Positions 1 to 6,359 of a stretch of 6,738 nucleotides of DNA are shown here, piece by piece. A program made the position numbers and the translations under genes. The stretch covers positions 1 to 6,738 of the forward strand of contig JAUPVI010000053.1 in the NCBI GenBank assembly GCA_030917105.1, given 5' to 3'. Every line of letters starts with the position of its first letter. Positions within the stretch are counted from its first letter, which is position 1. The notes beneath the pieces were generated by a model. The model did not search any database. It had not been told where the DNA came from and worked only from the letters and a program-made list of their open reading frames with translations. Source of the DNA: Candidatus Babelota bacterium. GTDB taxonomy: Bacteria; Babelota; Babeliae; Babelales; JAUPTZ01.

Positions 1-541
1 ATGACATGAGGTTGCGTTCAAAAAGGGAGATGCCAGCATTGCAGAAGGCAGAAATCGAGTGGAAAACGGCATAGAAAGCCGCTTGTTTGCTGGGCATGTC
101 TTGGGAAAAACTTCTGTATAGCGCCAAAGCGCCCAGGCCTTCAAGTCCAAGCGTGACCCCAATAATAGTGGAAAGAAATGTTTTTATTTTGCTCCATGAT
201 TCGAATTCAAACATCTGGCCAGCGAGCAATCGGCTTGTCATTCCTAGGTTTAGGAAGAGCGAGGCAATGAAAAAAGAAAAGGTCATGAGACCTAATCCTC
301 CAATTTGCATTAGTATAAGAATAACCCAATGACCTGCTTGTGTGAATGCAGTCAGCGGAACTGTTTGAAGGCCAGTGACGCACACGGTTGAAACCGCAGT
401 AAACAGGAGATCAATAAACGCAATCGATTGTGTTCGGCACGTTGGGAGGCTGAGGACAATGGTGCCGCCGATGATAATGGCACACAAGGCCAGGATAAGT
501 ATTTTTCCGGGCGATGTGTGCCGAATTTGAAATGAAACCAT
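1..541 (-). CDS. ktrB: KtrB/TrkH-family potassium uptake protein, N-terminal part (runs off the left edge)
   Basis: Integral-membrane subunit of a Ktr/Trk potassium uptake system, which carries K+ across the inner membrane and normally works with a cytoplasmic nucleotide-binding partner (KtrA/TrkA), not seen here. The frame runs from ATG at 541-539 to base 1 with no stop: 180 residues of a family usually about 440-480 long. A first membrane helix lies near residues 13-32 and ends in SLP, as is typical. The first pore loop has the selectivity-filter motif VCVTGL (53-58). It is followed by a helix containing QIGGLGLMTF (79-88), a hallmark of the family. The second pore loop has FHSISAFCNAG (160-170), the usual FHSxSAFxNAG motif. 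Short loops favour KtrB over TrkH. Upstream in the same frame there is a stop and no other ATG, so the start is well bounded. The possible ribosome site (AAGAAGG) is about 14 nt away, which is long. It lies 72 nt after glyS on the same strand. Confidence 0.92.
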   Translation of the reverse strand, partial: MVSFQIRHTSPGKILILALCAIIIGGTIVLSLPTCRTQSIAFIDLLFTAVSTVCVTGLQTVPLTAFTQAGHWVILILMQIGGLGLMTFSFFIASLFLNLGMTSRLLAGQMFEFESWSKIKTFLSTIIGVTLGLEGLGALALYRSFSQDMPSKQAAFYAVFHSISAFCNAGISLFERNLMS

Positions 542-583
542 AGTGAGGACTACTACCTTCTTTTGGAGAACATGAGAAGTAAG

Positions 584-606
584 GATGCTATTGTCACCCT
601 AACATC
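584..606 (-). promoter_or_regulatory. Hairpin in the glyS-ktrB gap, weak
   Basis: On the minus strand the transcript between glyS and ktrB can fold into a 7-bp stem (arms 606-600 and 590-584, one G-U pair) with a 9-nt loop. No U-run follows, so it is not a convincing intrinsic terminator. It may be a processing or attenuation element, or chance. Confidence 0.2.
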
Positions 607-613
607 GCTCTTT

Positions 614-1915
614 TTAAGCGGTCAAGACTCTCACAATCTCAGTGAGTGGTACGCGCGTTTGTTCTAAGGTATCTCGATTGCGGATGGTGACGCACTTATC
701 TTCGAGCGTATTAAAGTCTACGGTAACACAATAAGGTGTGCCAATTTCATCGTAGCGACGATAGCGCTTGCCGATTGATCCACTATCATCAAACTGTACA
801 CGCAGGCCGGCTGCCTTGAGCAATGCGACGACAGGATGTGTGGCATCATTCAGTTTTTTGACAAGCGAAAGGACGGCCACTTGGATTGGTGCTAAAGACA
901 TTGGAAGTTTGAGGAGTACTCGTGCTTCGCCTTCCACGATGTCTTCATAGTATGCGTTACACAAAACTGCCAAAAACAAACGATCAACGCCCACCGAACA
1001 CTCAACAACATGTGGCATATATGAGCGATTGTTTTCTTGCTCAAAAACGGAAAGATCTTTGCCGGAATGTTGACTGTGTTGGGTTAAGTCAAAGGCACCG
1101 CGGTGCGCAATACCTTCAAGCTCTTTCCATCCCATAGGGAAGTGGAACTCAACATCAGTACAATTTTTTGAATAGTGTGCCAATTCATCAGCGTCATGAG
1201 GACGGAATCGGAACGATTCTGGTGCGAACCCGAGGCTAAGATAAAATGATTTTTGACGGTCGAGCCAAATAGTAAAGTATTCATCTGATTGCTCTGGCTT
1301 GCAGAAAAACTCCATCTCCATTTGCTCAAACTCACGAACGCGAAAAACAAATTGACGCGGCGTAATTTCATTGCGAAACGCCTTTCCGATTTGCGCAATA
1401 CCAAACGGTACCTTTACACGACATGAGGAGAGGATGTTTTTGAAGTTGATGAAAATCGATTGCGCCGTTTCTGGACGTAAGTATGCCTTGGCGTCCGCAT
1501 CGACAAGTGCTCCAAGATTAGTCTCGAACATCAGATTAAAGCGACGAACGTCAGTCCATGCTTTGTTGCCGCACGATGGGCACGGTTTTTGCGGGTCGAC
1601 AGATCCGTCATCGGCACGAAACCGCTTTTTACAAGAAGTGCAATCGATCATTGGATCGCTAAAATTATCCAGATGTCCTGAAGCTTTCCATGTCGCGGCA
1701 GGCCCCAGGAGGGCTCCGTCCATCTCTAACACATCTTCCGAAAAACTCTGCATGTGTTTGAGCCATGCTGTTTTTAGTAGCCGTTTCATTTGGGCGCCGA
1801 GTGGACCAAAGTCATATACTCCATTGATGCCGGAATAAATTTCTGCCGAAGAAAAAACGAAACCGCGACGCTTGCAAAGAGCTACAATTTTTTCAAGAGT
1901 GATTGTTGATGACAT
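614..1915 (-). CDS. glyS: Glycyl-tRNA synthetase, single-chain (alpha2) class II type
   Basis: Cytoplasmic enzyme that joins glycine to tRNA-Gly using ATP. At 433 residues it is at the short end for the dimeric type (about 450-520), but it contains all core parts. These are: a start region ending YDFGPLGAQMKRLL (34-47, class II motif 1 region); a zinc-binding knuckle C92-x2-C95-x16-C112-x2-C115; YLRPETAQ (145-152); motif 2, FRNEITPRQFVFRVREFEQM (180-199); motif 3, VGVDRLFLAVL (308-318); and an anticodon-binding domain from about 340, with SIGKRYRRYDEIGTPY (380-395). It is unrelated to the two-subunit GlyQ/GlyS enzyme of E. coli. The RPETAQ box is followed by serine (S153), where most relatives such as the Thermus enzyme have glycine. 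The ATG is preceded by GGAG (1930-1927) at 11 nt. It sits 71 nt after the secreted-protein gene and 72 nt before ktrB, all on the same strand, with no clear terminator on either side. Confidence 0.97.
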   Translation of the reverse strand: MSSTITLEKIVALCKRRGFVFSSAEIYSGINGVYDFGPLGAQMKRLLKTAWLKHMQSFSEDVLEMDGALLGPAATWKASGHLDNFSDPMIDCTSCKKRFRADDGSVDPQKPCPSCGNKAWTDVRRFNLMFETNLGALVDADAKAYLRPETAQSIFINFKNILSSCRVKVPFGIAQIGKAFRNEITPRQFVFRVREFEQMEMEFFCKPEQSDEYFTIWLDRQKSFYLSLGFAPESFRFRPHDADELAHYSKNCTDVEFHFPMGWKELEGIAHRGAFDLTQHSQHSGKDLSVFEQENNRSYMPHVVECSVGVDRLFLAVLCNAYYEDIVEGEARVLLKLPMSLAPIQVAVLSLVKKLNDATHPVVALLKAAGLRVQFDDSGSIGKRYRRYDEIGTPYCVTVDFNTLEDKCVTIRNRDTLEQTRVPLTEIVRVLTA

Positions 1916-1986
1916 GGTAGTTACTACTCCACATGATTAATGAATAATTTTGAGGGGGATATGGTAGCATACAATGAGCTATCCTG

Positions 1987-2808
1987 CTATTTCTTCTTCT
2001 TTTCTGTTCTCTCTGCCGCTCGCCTTTCTTGACGGCTGGTTCTTGTTGTTTTGTTGTCATAGGTGCGTTCTTTACGACGCGCGTTTTCCTCATCACAGGC
2101 GGAAAAAAGTATTTTCACAATACGTGCATCAGTTAGTATCTGGGTGTTTCGTATTTGGATGCCAGCTGGGTTTTTGTAGAGTACGGCGTACGGCTGGCCG
2201 CTGGGATTTTTTGTGGTTGGCACTACATAGCCATAGCCTTCTTGGTCAAGATAGATGATAAAATCAAACGCTTGCCCACCTCCTGGCCCTTCAGGGAGGC
2301 CTTCGCGGCAATAGACGTTCCACTGCAGAGCTGCTCCTTCTCCATGGACATCCTGGATGCGATTGAGCATTTTTTCTTTCAATATGTCAATGAGCACTAC
2401 CCTAGCCGACTCATAGATAGCTTCTTCCGTGTGCACTTCGGGAGCATCGCCCCCCCCATCGGCCATACTTTCTGCCGCCCGTACACTGCGAGTAGCGACG
2501 CCCGCTATCTCATCGGCGGATACTTTGGGCCCTTCAAATGACTCAGAGGTGTGTCTAAGCTGAGAAGCCAGCGTTTTGAAATTCCCGGGCTCCTTCGTCA
2601 TCTGGGCAAGCAAATTTCGGCCATGAATAGGATCGCTGGTAAAGCTCTGGATCAGTAGCTCTGTGGTGGGCGTCGCGCGCGCCGCAATTTCCGCTGGCAC
2701 AAAATCTGTTAGGAGCCGAGGGCGCTCCGCGCCATCACAGGTCCCTGCGATGCCCAGAAAAAAGACTATTACTATAGTGTTTTTCTTAATAGAATTACTT
2801 ATGTTCAT
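1987..2808 (-). CDS. Exported protein of unknown function with a basic C-terminal tail
   Basis: I do not recognise this 273-residue protein. A short positive N-terminus (K8, K9) is followed by a hydrophobic stretch (11-22, TIVIVFFLGIAG), which looks like a Sec signal peptide. The cleavage site is unclear: GTCDGA (22-27) gives a poor signal peptidase I site, and C24 lacks a standard lipobox. Residues 30-115 look helical and polar. A low-complexity ADGGGD patch (116-121) follows. Residues 133-240 look like a compact mixed alpha/beta domain: a helix (131-151), QWNVYCREG (162-170), a Gly-rich turn (EGPGGGQ) and strands FDFIIYLDQEGYGYVVPT (181-198). The last 31 residues (243-273) are very rich in K, R and E and end in EKKKK, suggesting binding to nucleic acid, cell wall or an acidic partner. 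Cysteines are C24, C167 and C238. The DNA between 2450 and 2720 is visibly richer in G+C (63% over 2461-2520, against 47% for a sample line in tatD). Codon phase and an unbroken frame support a real gene. Confidence 0.75.
   Translation of the reverse strand: MNISNSIKKNTIVIVFFLGIAGTCDGAERPRLLTDFVPAEIAARATPTTELLIQSFTSDPIHGRNLLAQMTKEPGNFKTLASQLRHTSESFEGPKVSADEIAGVATRSVRAAESMADGGGDAPEVHTEEAIYESARVVLIDILKEKMLNRIQDVHGEGAALQWNVYCREGLPEGPGGGQAFDFIIYLDQEGYGYVVPTTKNPSGQPYAVLYKNPAGIQIRNTQILTDARIVKILFSACDEENARRKERTYDNKTTRTSRQERRAAERTEKKKK
2450..2457. repeat. Homopolymer run of eight C (G8 on the coding strand)
   Basis: Eight consecutive C on the plus strand lie inside the secreted-protein gene and encode the DGGGD patch (residues 117-121). 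A run of this length is prone to slipped-strand change, which would shift the frame and remove the conserved-looking C-terminal domain and basic tail. Confidence 0.9.
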
Positions 2809-2928
2809 ATAGTTCTGTCTTTCTTGGTTAATACGTATAGAAATCGCTCTGTAGTAATCGTGGAGCGGCAGACGTTCGTTCGTAGGAGCTGGCGTTCAAA
2901 AAGATCGCGGTATCCAAAATTTCGTGTT

Positions 2929-2944
2929 TAGGTAATTTTACCTA
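2929..2944. promoter_or_regulatory. Short palindrome TAGGTAA-TT-TTACCTA in the gap upstream of the secreted-protein gene
   Basis: Perfect 7-bp inverted arms (2929-2935 and 2938-2944) are separated by 2 nt, about 120 nt upstream of the secreted-protein start and just past the HU terminator. It is followed directly by a CCTAGG palindrome (2941-2946). It has the shape of an operator for a dimeric regulator. No U-run follows on either strand, so it is not a terminator. The rest of the 2809-2990 gap shows no gene. A -10-like TATACG lies about 30 nt upstream of the ATG, but no good -35 is seen. Confidence 0.3.
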
Positions 2945-2990
2945 GGTTTGATCTTGGCGCGTGTCCTGGTCTTTGCGCGTAGTGAGGATT

Positions 2991-3024
2991 AAAAAAGGCG
3001 ACTACTTTTTAGAGTAATCGCCTT
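2991..3024 (-). terminator. Rho-independent terminator of the HU gene
   Basis: On the minus strand, 29 nt after the HU stop codon, arms 3024-3013 and 3006-2995 form a 12-bp stem (one G-U pair) with a 6-nt loop. The transcript then reads CCTTTTTTAA, a six-T run partly inside the stem. This is a textbook intrinsic terminator and separates HU from the gene downstream. Confidence 0.92.
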
Positions 3025-3053
3025 AAACTTTAACGAATGTTTGGTCAGTAACC

Positions 3054-3332
3054 TTACATGCCGCGGATGTTTTCCTTAAGTTGCTTGCCTGGCTTGAAGC
3101 GAGGAATGCGCACTTCTGGAAGAGTAATACGTTCTTTAGTCGCTGGGTTGATGCCAGAGCGTGATGGACGACGAGAAACCCAATAAGAACCGAAACCGGT
3201 AAGAGATACCTTATTTCCTTCTTTGAGCTCTTTTTCAATGATGCTTGTAATCGAAGCAAGTACTCGTGCGATGTCTTTTTTGCTAAACGCAGTTTCTTCA
3301 CTTACTTTTGTTATTAATTCACTTTTGTTCAT
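3054..3332 (-). CDS. hup: HU-family DNA-binding protein
   Basis: Small nucleoid protein that binds and bends DNA as a dimer. At 92 residues it is the normal HU length. It begins with the usual MNKSELITKVSEET, giving the two N-terminal dimerisation helices (about 3-38). Next come GNKVSLTGFGSYWV (39-52), with the conserved GFG turn, and a beta-arm rich in arginine (RRPSRSG) containing the DNA-intercalating loop GINPATKE (60-67). The end is PRFKPGKQLKENI (77-89), the classic C-terminal helix motif. The start is fixed by homology and by GGAAAGG (3344-3338) 5 nt before ATG. It has its own promoter and terminator, so it is transcribed alone. It could be an HU homologue or a specialised paralogue; IHF is less likely because the N-terminus and arm are HU-like. 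Confidence 0.96.
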   Translation of the reverse strand: MNKSELITKVSEETAFSKKDIARVLASITSIIEKELKEGNKVSLTGFGSYWVSRRPSRSGINPATKERITLPEVRIPRFKPGKQLKENIRGM

Positions 3333-3337
3333 AGTAG

Positions 3338-3344
3338 CCTTTCC
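3338..3344 (-). promoter_or_regulatory. Ribosome binding site of HU
   Basis: GGAAAGG on the minus strand lies 5 nt before the HU ATG. It is among the clearest ribosome sites in the window and suits a highly expressed nucleoid protein. Confidence 0.7.
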
Positions 3345-3383
3345 GGGTATTCAAACGGTTAAAAGTAACGCATCTGGCACGGA

Positions 3384-3412
3384 AATGTATTGTGATAACC
3401 GTGCTTTGTCAA
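3384..3412 (-). promoter_or_regulatory. Sigma-70-type promoter for HU
   Basis: On the minus strand a perfect TTGACA (3412-3407) is followed by a 17-bp spacer and TACATT (3389-3384, four of six matches to TATAAT). Transcription would start near 3377, giving a leader of about 45 nt before the HU ATG. An inverted repeat, GCACGG-N16-CCGTGC (3377-3382 with 3399-3404), spans the -10 and the predicted start, as an operator might. Confidence 0.72.
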
Positions 3413-3538
3413 GAGAAACAGAAATCTTTATTGTGGCCGTGATAGCTTTTTTTGCTCCTTGGTGTGCTATGCGTGCAAAGGAAGATTAGATCACTTGTCA
3501 GCAATTTTCACTTATTGAAATGTTTTGAGAACTGCAGA

Positions 3539-3567
3539 GTGACGGATGAGGAATGATCGTGTAGGAT
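3539..3567 (+). promoter_or_regulatory. Possible promoter for tatD
   Basis: GTGACG (3539-3544) and TAGGAT (3562-3567), each four of six matches to the sigma-70 consensus, are separated by 17 bp. Transcription would begin near 3574, about 46 nt before the chosen tatD start. The rest of the 3333-3619 gap holds only the HU promoter and leader. Weak prediction. Confidence 0.3.
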
Positions 3568-3604
3568 GGCGTCTCTTGCGGGGTTTTTACCTGCTGTAGC
3601 ACAG

Positions 3605-3610
3605 AAAGGA
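3605..3610 (+). promoter_or_regulatory. Ribosome binding site that decides the tatD start
   Basis: AAAGGA lies 9 nt before the ATG at 3620. The earlier in-frame ATG at 3566 has no well-spaced site and would fall in the candidate -10 box, so the later start is preferred. Confidence 0.65.
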
Positions 3611-3619
3611 ACGAGTTGT

Positions 3620-4432
3620 ATGATGATCGATACCCACTGTCACCTCAATATTATGGCAGATAAAAAGCCAGAAGAGCTTCTGCGCTCGGAACATTTTCCT
3701 GCCATAGAACAATTTTTGCGAGAAGCTGCTGCGTCTAACCTTTCTTATCTTATTACAGTGGGTACTTCTATTCCTGAATCACAGAATTGTGTTGCATTAG
3801 CAGAACGATATCAATTGCCTCCTATTGTTAAGGCCACTATTGGGGTACACCCGTGTGATATTACTCAGCCGATTGAAGAAATTATTCGTGAGCTTGAGGC
3901 AATTATTTCCTCTCCGGCTGGAAAGTGTGTGGTAGCGATTGGCGAGATTGGTCTTGATTATTATCATCAGCCATATGACAAGGAGCTCCAGGCACAAGTG
4001 TTTATTGCGCAGCTTGAGTTGGCTAAGAAGCATAGGTTGCCGGTTGTTATCCATATTCGTGATGCTGGAGTTGATGCATTGGCGATTTTAGAAAAATATA
4101 AAAGTGATCTCTGTGGTGTTATTCATTGCTTTTCGCTGGATTTGGCTGCTGCTGAAAGAGTGATTTCCTGGGGGTGGTATATTGGCATCGATGGGCCCAT
4201 TACTTATCCAAAAAACCATCATTTACGCTTTGTAGTTGCTACAGTGCCTCTGAGTGGCATTATGCTGGAAACTGATGCGCCGTTCCTGCCACCGCAGCAT
4301 TTGCGTGGTAAAAGGAATAGTCCGGCCAATCTTGGCATTATTGCACAGGCTATTGCCGATGCGCGGGGAGTTGCGCTTGTAGAAGTTGTTACGCAAACAA
4401 CAAAAAATGCTCAGGCATTATTTCGGCTCTAG
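3620..4432 (+). CDS. tatD: TatD-family metal-dependent hydrolase (DNase)
   Basis: Cytoplasmic TIM-barrel enzyme of the amidohydrolase superfamily. Characterised members are Mg2+-dependent DNases (3'-5' exonuclease activity in E. coli TatD). At 270 residues the length is normal. All expected metal ligands are visible: H6 and H8 in MIDTHCHL (2-9), E109 in AIGEIGLDYY (106-115), H145 in VVIHIRDA (142-149), H169 in GVIHCFS (166-172) and D219 in LETDAPFL (216-223). The C-terminus NAQALF (263-268) matches the family's usual NxxxLF end. A frame-open extension to an ATG at 3566 would add 18 residues, but family proteins begin at the DTHCH strand and the ribosome site supports 3620; the adjacent ATG at 3623 is equally possible. 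It diverges from HU, and its last four bases overlap the end of the convergent MutS-like gene. The family has several paralogues (TatD, YcfH, YjjV), so the symbol is at family level. Confidence 0.95.
   Translation: MMIDTHCHLNIMADKKPEELLRSEHFPAIEQFLREAAASNLSYLITVGTSIPESQNCVALAERYQLPPIVKATIGVHPCDITQPIEEIIRELEAIISSPAGKCVVAIGEIGLDYYHQPYDKELQAQVFIAQLELAKKHRLPVVIHIRDAGVDALAILEKYKSDLCGVIHCFSLDLAAAERVISWGWYIGIDGPITYPKNHHLRFVVATVPLSGIMLETDAPFLPPQHLRGKRNSPANLGIIAQAIADARGVALVEVVTQTTKNAQALFRL
4402..4419 (-). terminator. Weak intrinsic terminator after the MutS-like gene, inside the tatD antisense strand
   Basis: About 10 nt past the stop of the MutS-like gene on the minus strand, AATGC-CTGA-GCATT forms a 5-bp stem, extendable by three A-T pairs beyond one mismatch, followed by a run of T (4407-4402). 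The stem is short, so this is tentative. Confidence 0.35.
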
Positions 4433-6357
4433 AACTCTTCGATTGCTCTTTTAATAAGTCGTTCGGTGTACTCGATAAGCCCTTCTTTTGATTCTACGCG
4501 CTTGAGATGCTCGTAGGCATACTGAAGGACTTGCTCATTAAAGCCTTCTCGCGCCAGAAGGTCAAGGGCGATGACCGTGGCATTGATGCCAGGGTTGAGG
4601 GTGTATGGATAGGTGAACGACCCATCATTGTTCTTGTAAGCAGCAACGTGATGATTGGCAAACTTGCTTGCTGGTTCATCACTGAGCTTGGTTAAATGAA
4701 AATAGTGGGTTGCTAGCATGAGCAGGCTATTGGGGCATTTGCCGAGCTCTTTGCCGATGCCATAGGCTGCTGCGGCGCCAGCTGCTGGATTGGTACAACG
4801 AAACATCTCATCCATGACGGTGAGTGCGTATTCGTTTTCTTTTAGATTCATAATTTGTGTAATTAGTTCGTTGGCACGACGAACTTCAGCTCGGTGTTGC
4901 GAGAGCGCATTGCCTGCATCCTCAACGATATTGAGGTAGGTGTTTAGGTGGGCAAACGGTGTTAAATGTATTGCTTTAGCAGGAACGACGGTAATTGTTT
5001 GGGCGAAAAGGGAGGCTAAGACAATCCCCTTGATGATAGTTGATTTGCCTCCGGCATTTGGGCCGGTAATGGTTGTGTTGCGGGCTGTGTTTCCACCGAG
5101 TTCTATAGTGTTGGCAATGGCACGGTTTGGCTGCAAGTTAGGATGCCAAAAGCCTTCAATGGACAAGTGTGGACCGCTACCCAATTTCTCATACGTAGCG
5201 TAGCAGTAGTGATTGTCTGAATTTTGATACTCGCGGACCAATGTTGCAATACTTAAGAGAGCATCAAGTTCGCCAATTGCACTCAAAACGGATGTCAGAC
5301 GGCTTTGAATTGATAAGAAGCGTGAAAGTGAGGCGAGTACTGAGCCCAATCCAAGAGAAAAATAGCCTTTATCTTGTTGAAATGCTTTGCTCGTGAGGCT
5401 GTGAAAAAAAGTGTGTATATCGGCATTTTGTTTGCCGCTGAAGTTTTGGATGACCTTAATAGGTGCAATGTTAGCAGAAGAAAAACGACGACCATATGCT
5501 CCTACGTTTATGAGCGTTTCTCCGAGCGCAACAAGACTATGCAGTTTTTGTTTGAGTGAGGCAATAAGCATGCGGCGGTTGCGGAGCTTGGAATACATGG
5601 TTTTCCATGCAATGGCAAGCCCCAATGCGGTAAAGCCTACCGAAACGCCGTTAAATATTTTTTCTTTTGTGGAAGCGCGGCCATCTTGTTCTTTCTCGAA
5701 GAAAAAGGTTTTTAGAAATTGTGTGCCGGCAAGGCCGAAAATAGGAGAAAGACTTTCAAAAAGATCGTAGAATCGGCGCTTAAGCTCTAGGCTTATGGGC
5801 GAGCGGAGCTTTGCGATCTTGCCACTGAAGAGTAGTTGGGCCATGTTGTTGCCGTAGATAATGTCATTTTTATTCCAGAGCGCAAGCAGTTGCGGCTCTC
5901 GTTCGGCAAATGGCGTAATGAGGTTTTGCAGGGCAATGCGGCCGTCATCGTTTTCTACTAAGAATTTGATTACTCGTTGACGCTCTTCCAGGAGCGCGAT
6001 ATTTTTCGTTGGCGTGAGTAGTATGTTGGCTAGAGAGCATTCGCCAAGTGTTGTCTTGGTACGGCTGATTCCTTTGAGTACGGTAAAATTCGGTTTACTC
6101 GCGTCGTAGAAAAGGATGTTGAGGTCATTGATCGTCGTTTTATTGAGAGTGGCCTGCTGTGTAATATTTCGGTATTTACTGCCATCTTTGAGGATTGATA
6201 ATACTGTTGCATACCGTTCATGTGAGCTGAGAATTTCATCTTCTTCTTTGAGTGAAGAAAGTCCTGGCATCATGGCGTCAGCAATAACATCATAGCTTGT
6301 CTGTGCCGTAAGAGGGTTGAAAAATGCTGTGATCAATAGGAAGAATGAGCGTTTCAT
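4429..6357 (-). CDS. MutS-like ATPase (MutS domain III/V) with signal-like N-terminus and membrane segment
   Basis: A 642-residue MutS-superfamily ATPase. It is too short for MutS1 (about 850), and no N-terminal mismatch-binding domain (FxE motif) or MutS2 Smr domain is visible. A core-domain-like segment lies at 98-136 (LGECSLANILLTP, then EERQRVIKFL), resembling MutS domain III. Domain V holds Walker A TGPNAGGKST (431-440, K438), a signature-like region VEDAGNALSQHRAEV (478-492), Walker B ALTVMDEMF (511-519, D516, E517) and H-loop LMLATHYF (547-554, H551). The ATPase should therefore be active. Unusually, it starts with MKRSFFLLITAFFNPLTA|Q, a good signal peptide, and has a likely membrane helix at 235-254 followed by positive residues (KLRNRR, 257-262). 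A second hydrophobic stretch is at 203-220. If 235-254 is a single pass, the N-terminal part is outside and the ATPase faces the cytoplasm, where ATP is available. It begins 2 nt after the stop of the upstream paralogue, so translation is probably coupled; its own ribosome site is weak. DNA repair is not a safe assumption. Confidence 0.88.
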   Translation of the reverse strand: MKRSFFLLITAFFNPLTAQTSYDVIADAMMPGLSSLKEEDEILSSHERYATVLSILKDGSKYRNITQQATLNKTTINDLNILFYDASKPNFTVLKGISRTKTTLGECSLANILLTPTKNIALLEERQRVIKFLVENDDGRIALQNLITPFAEREPQLLALWNKNDIIYGNNMAQLLFSGKIAKLRSPISLELKRRFYDLFESLSPIFGLAGTQFLKTFFFEKEQDGRASTKEKIFNGVSVGFTALGLAIAWKTMYSKLRNRRMLIASLKQKLHSLVALGETLINVGAYGRRFSSANIAPIKVIQNFSGKQNADIHTFFHSLTSKAFQQDKGYFSLGLGSVLASLSRFLSIQSRLTSVLSAIGELDALLSIATLVREYQNSDNHYCYATYEKLGSGPHLSIEGFWHPNLQPNRAIANTIELGGNTARNTTITGPNAGGKSTIIKGIVLASLFAQTITVVPAKAIHLTPFAHLNTYLNIVEDAGNALSQHRAEVRRANELITQIMNLKENEYALTVMDEMFRCTNPAAGAAAAYGIGKELGKCPNSLLMLATHYFHLTKLSDEPASKFANHHVAAYKNNDGSFTYPYTLNPGINATVIALDLLAREGFNEQVLQYAYEHLKRVESKEGLIEYTERLIKRAIEEF

Positions 6358-6359
6358 GA

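Noticed and set aside
1371..1838. 155-codon open frame on the plus strand
   Set aside because: It lies wholly antisense to glyS, whose product is certain. The translation has no recognisable motifs.
1893..2096. 67-codon minus-strand open frame across the gap between the secreted-protein gene and glyS
   Set aside because: It overlaps both real genes in another frame, and its basic composition follows from reading the K/R-rich tail out of frame.
2155..2541. 128-codon open frame on the plus strand
   Set aside because: Antisense to the secreted-protein gene. It has no ribosome site, and the minus frame has a better start, a signal peptide and a longer reading frame.
14..2903. 12-base repeat GCGTTCAAAAAG at 14-25 and 2892-2903
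   Set aside because: A few 12-base matches are expected by chance in a window of this size; one copy is inside ktrB and no wider similarity surrounds them.
3566..3619. 18-residue N-terminal extension of TatD (a mildly hydrophobic leader)
   Set aside because: The ribosome site fits ATG 3620, the family starts at the DTHCH strand, and the earlier ATG lies in the candidate -10 box. It does not look like a true signal peptide.
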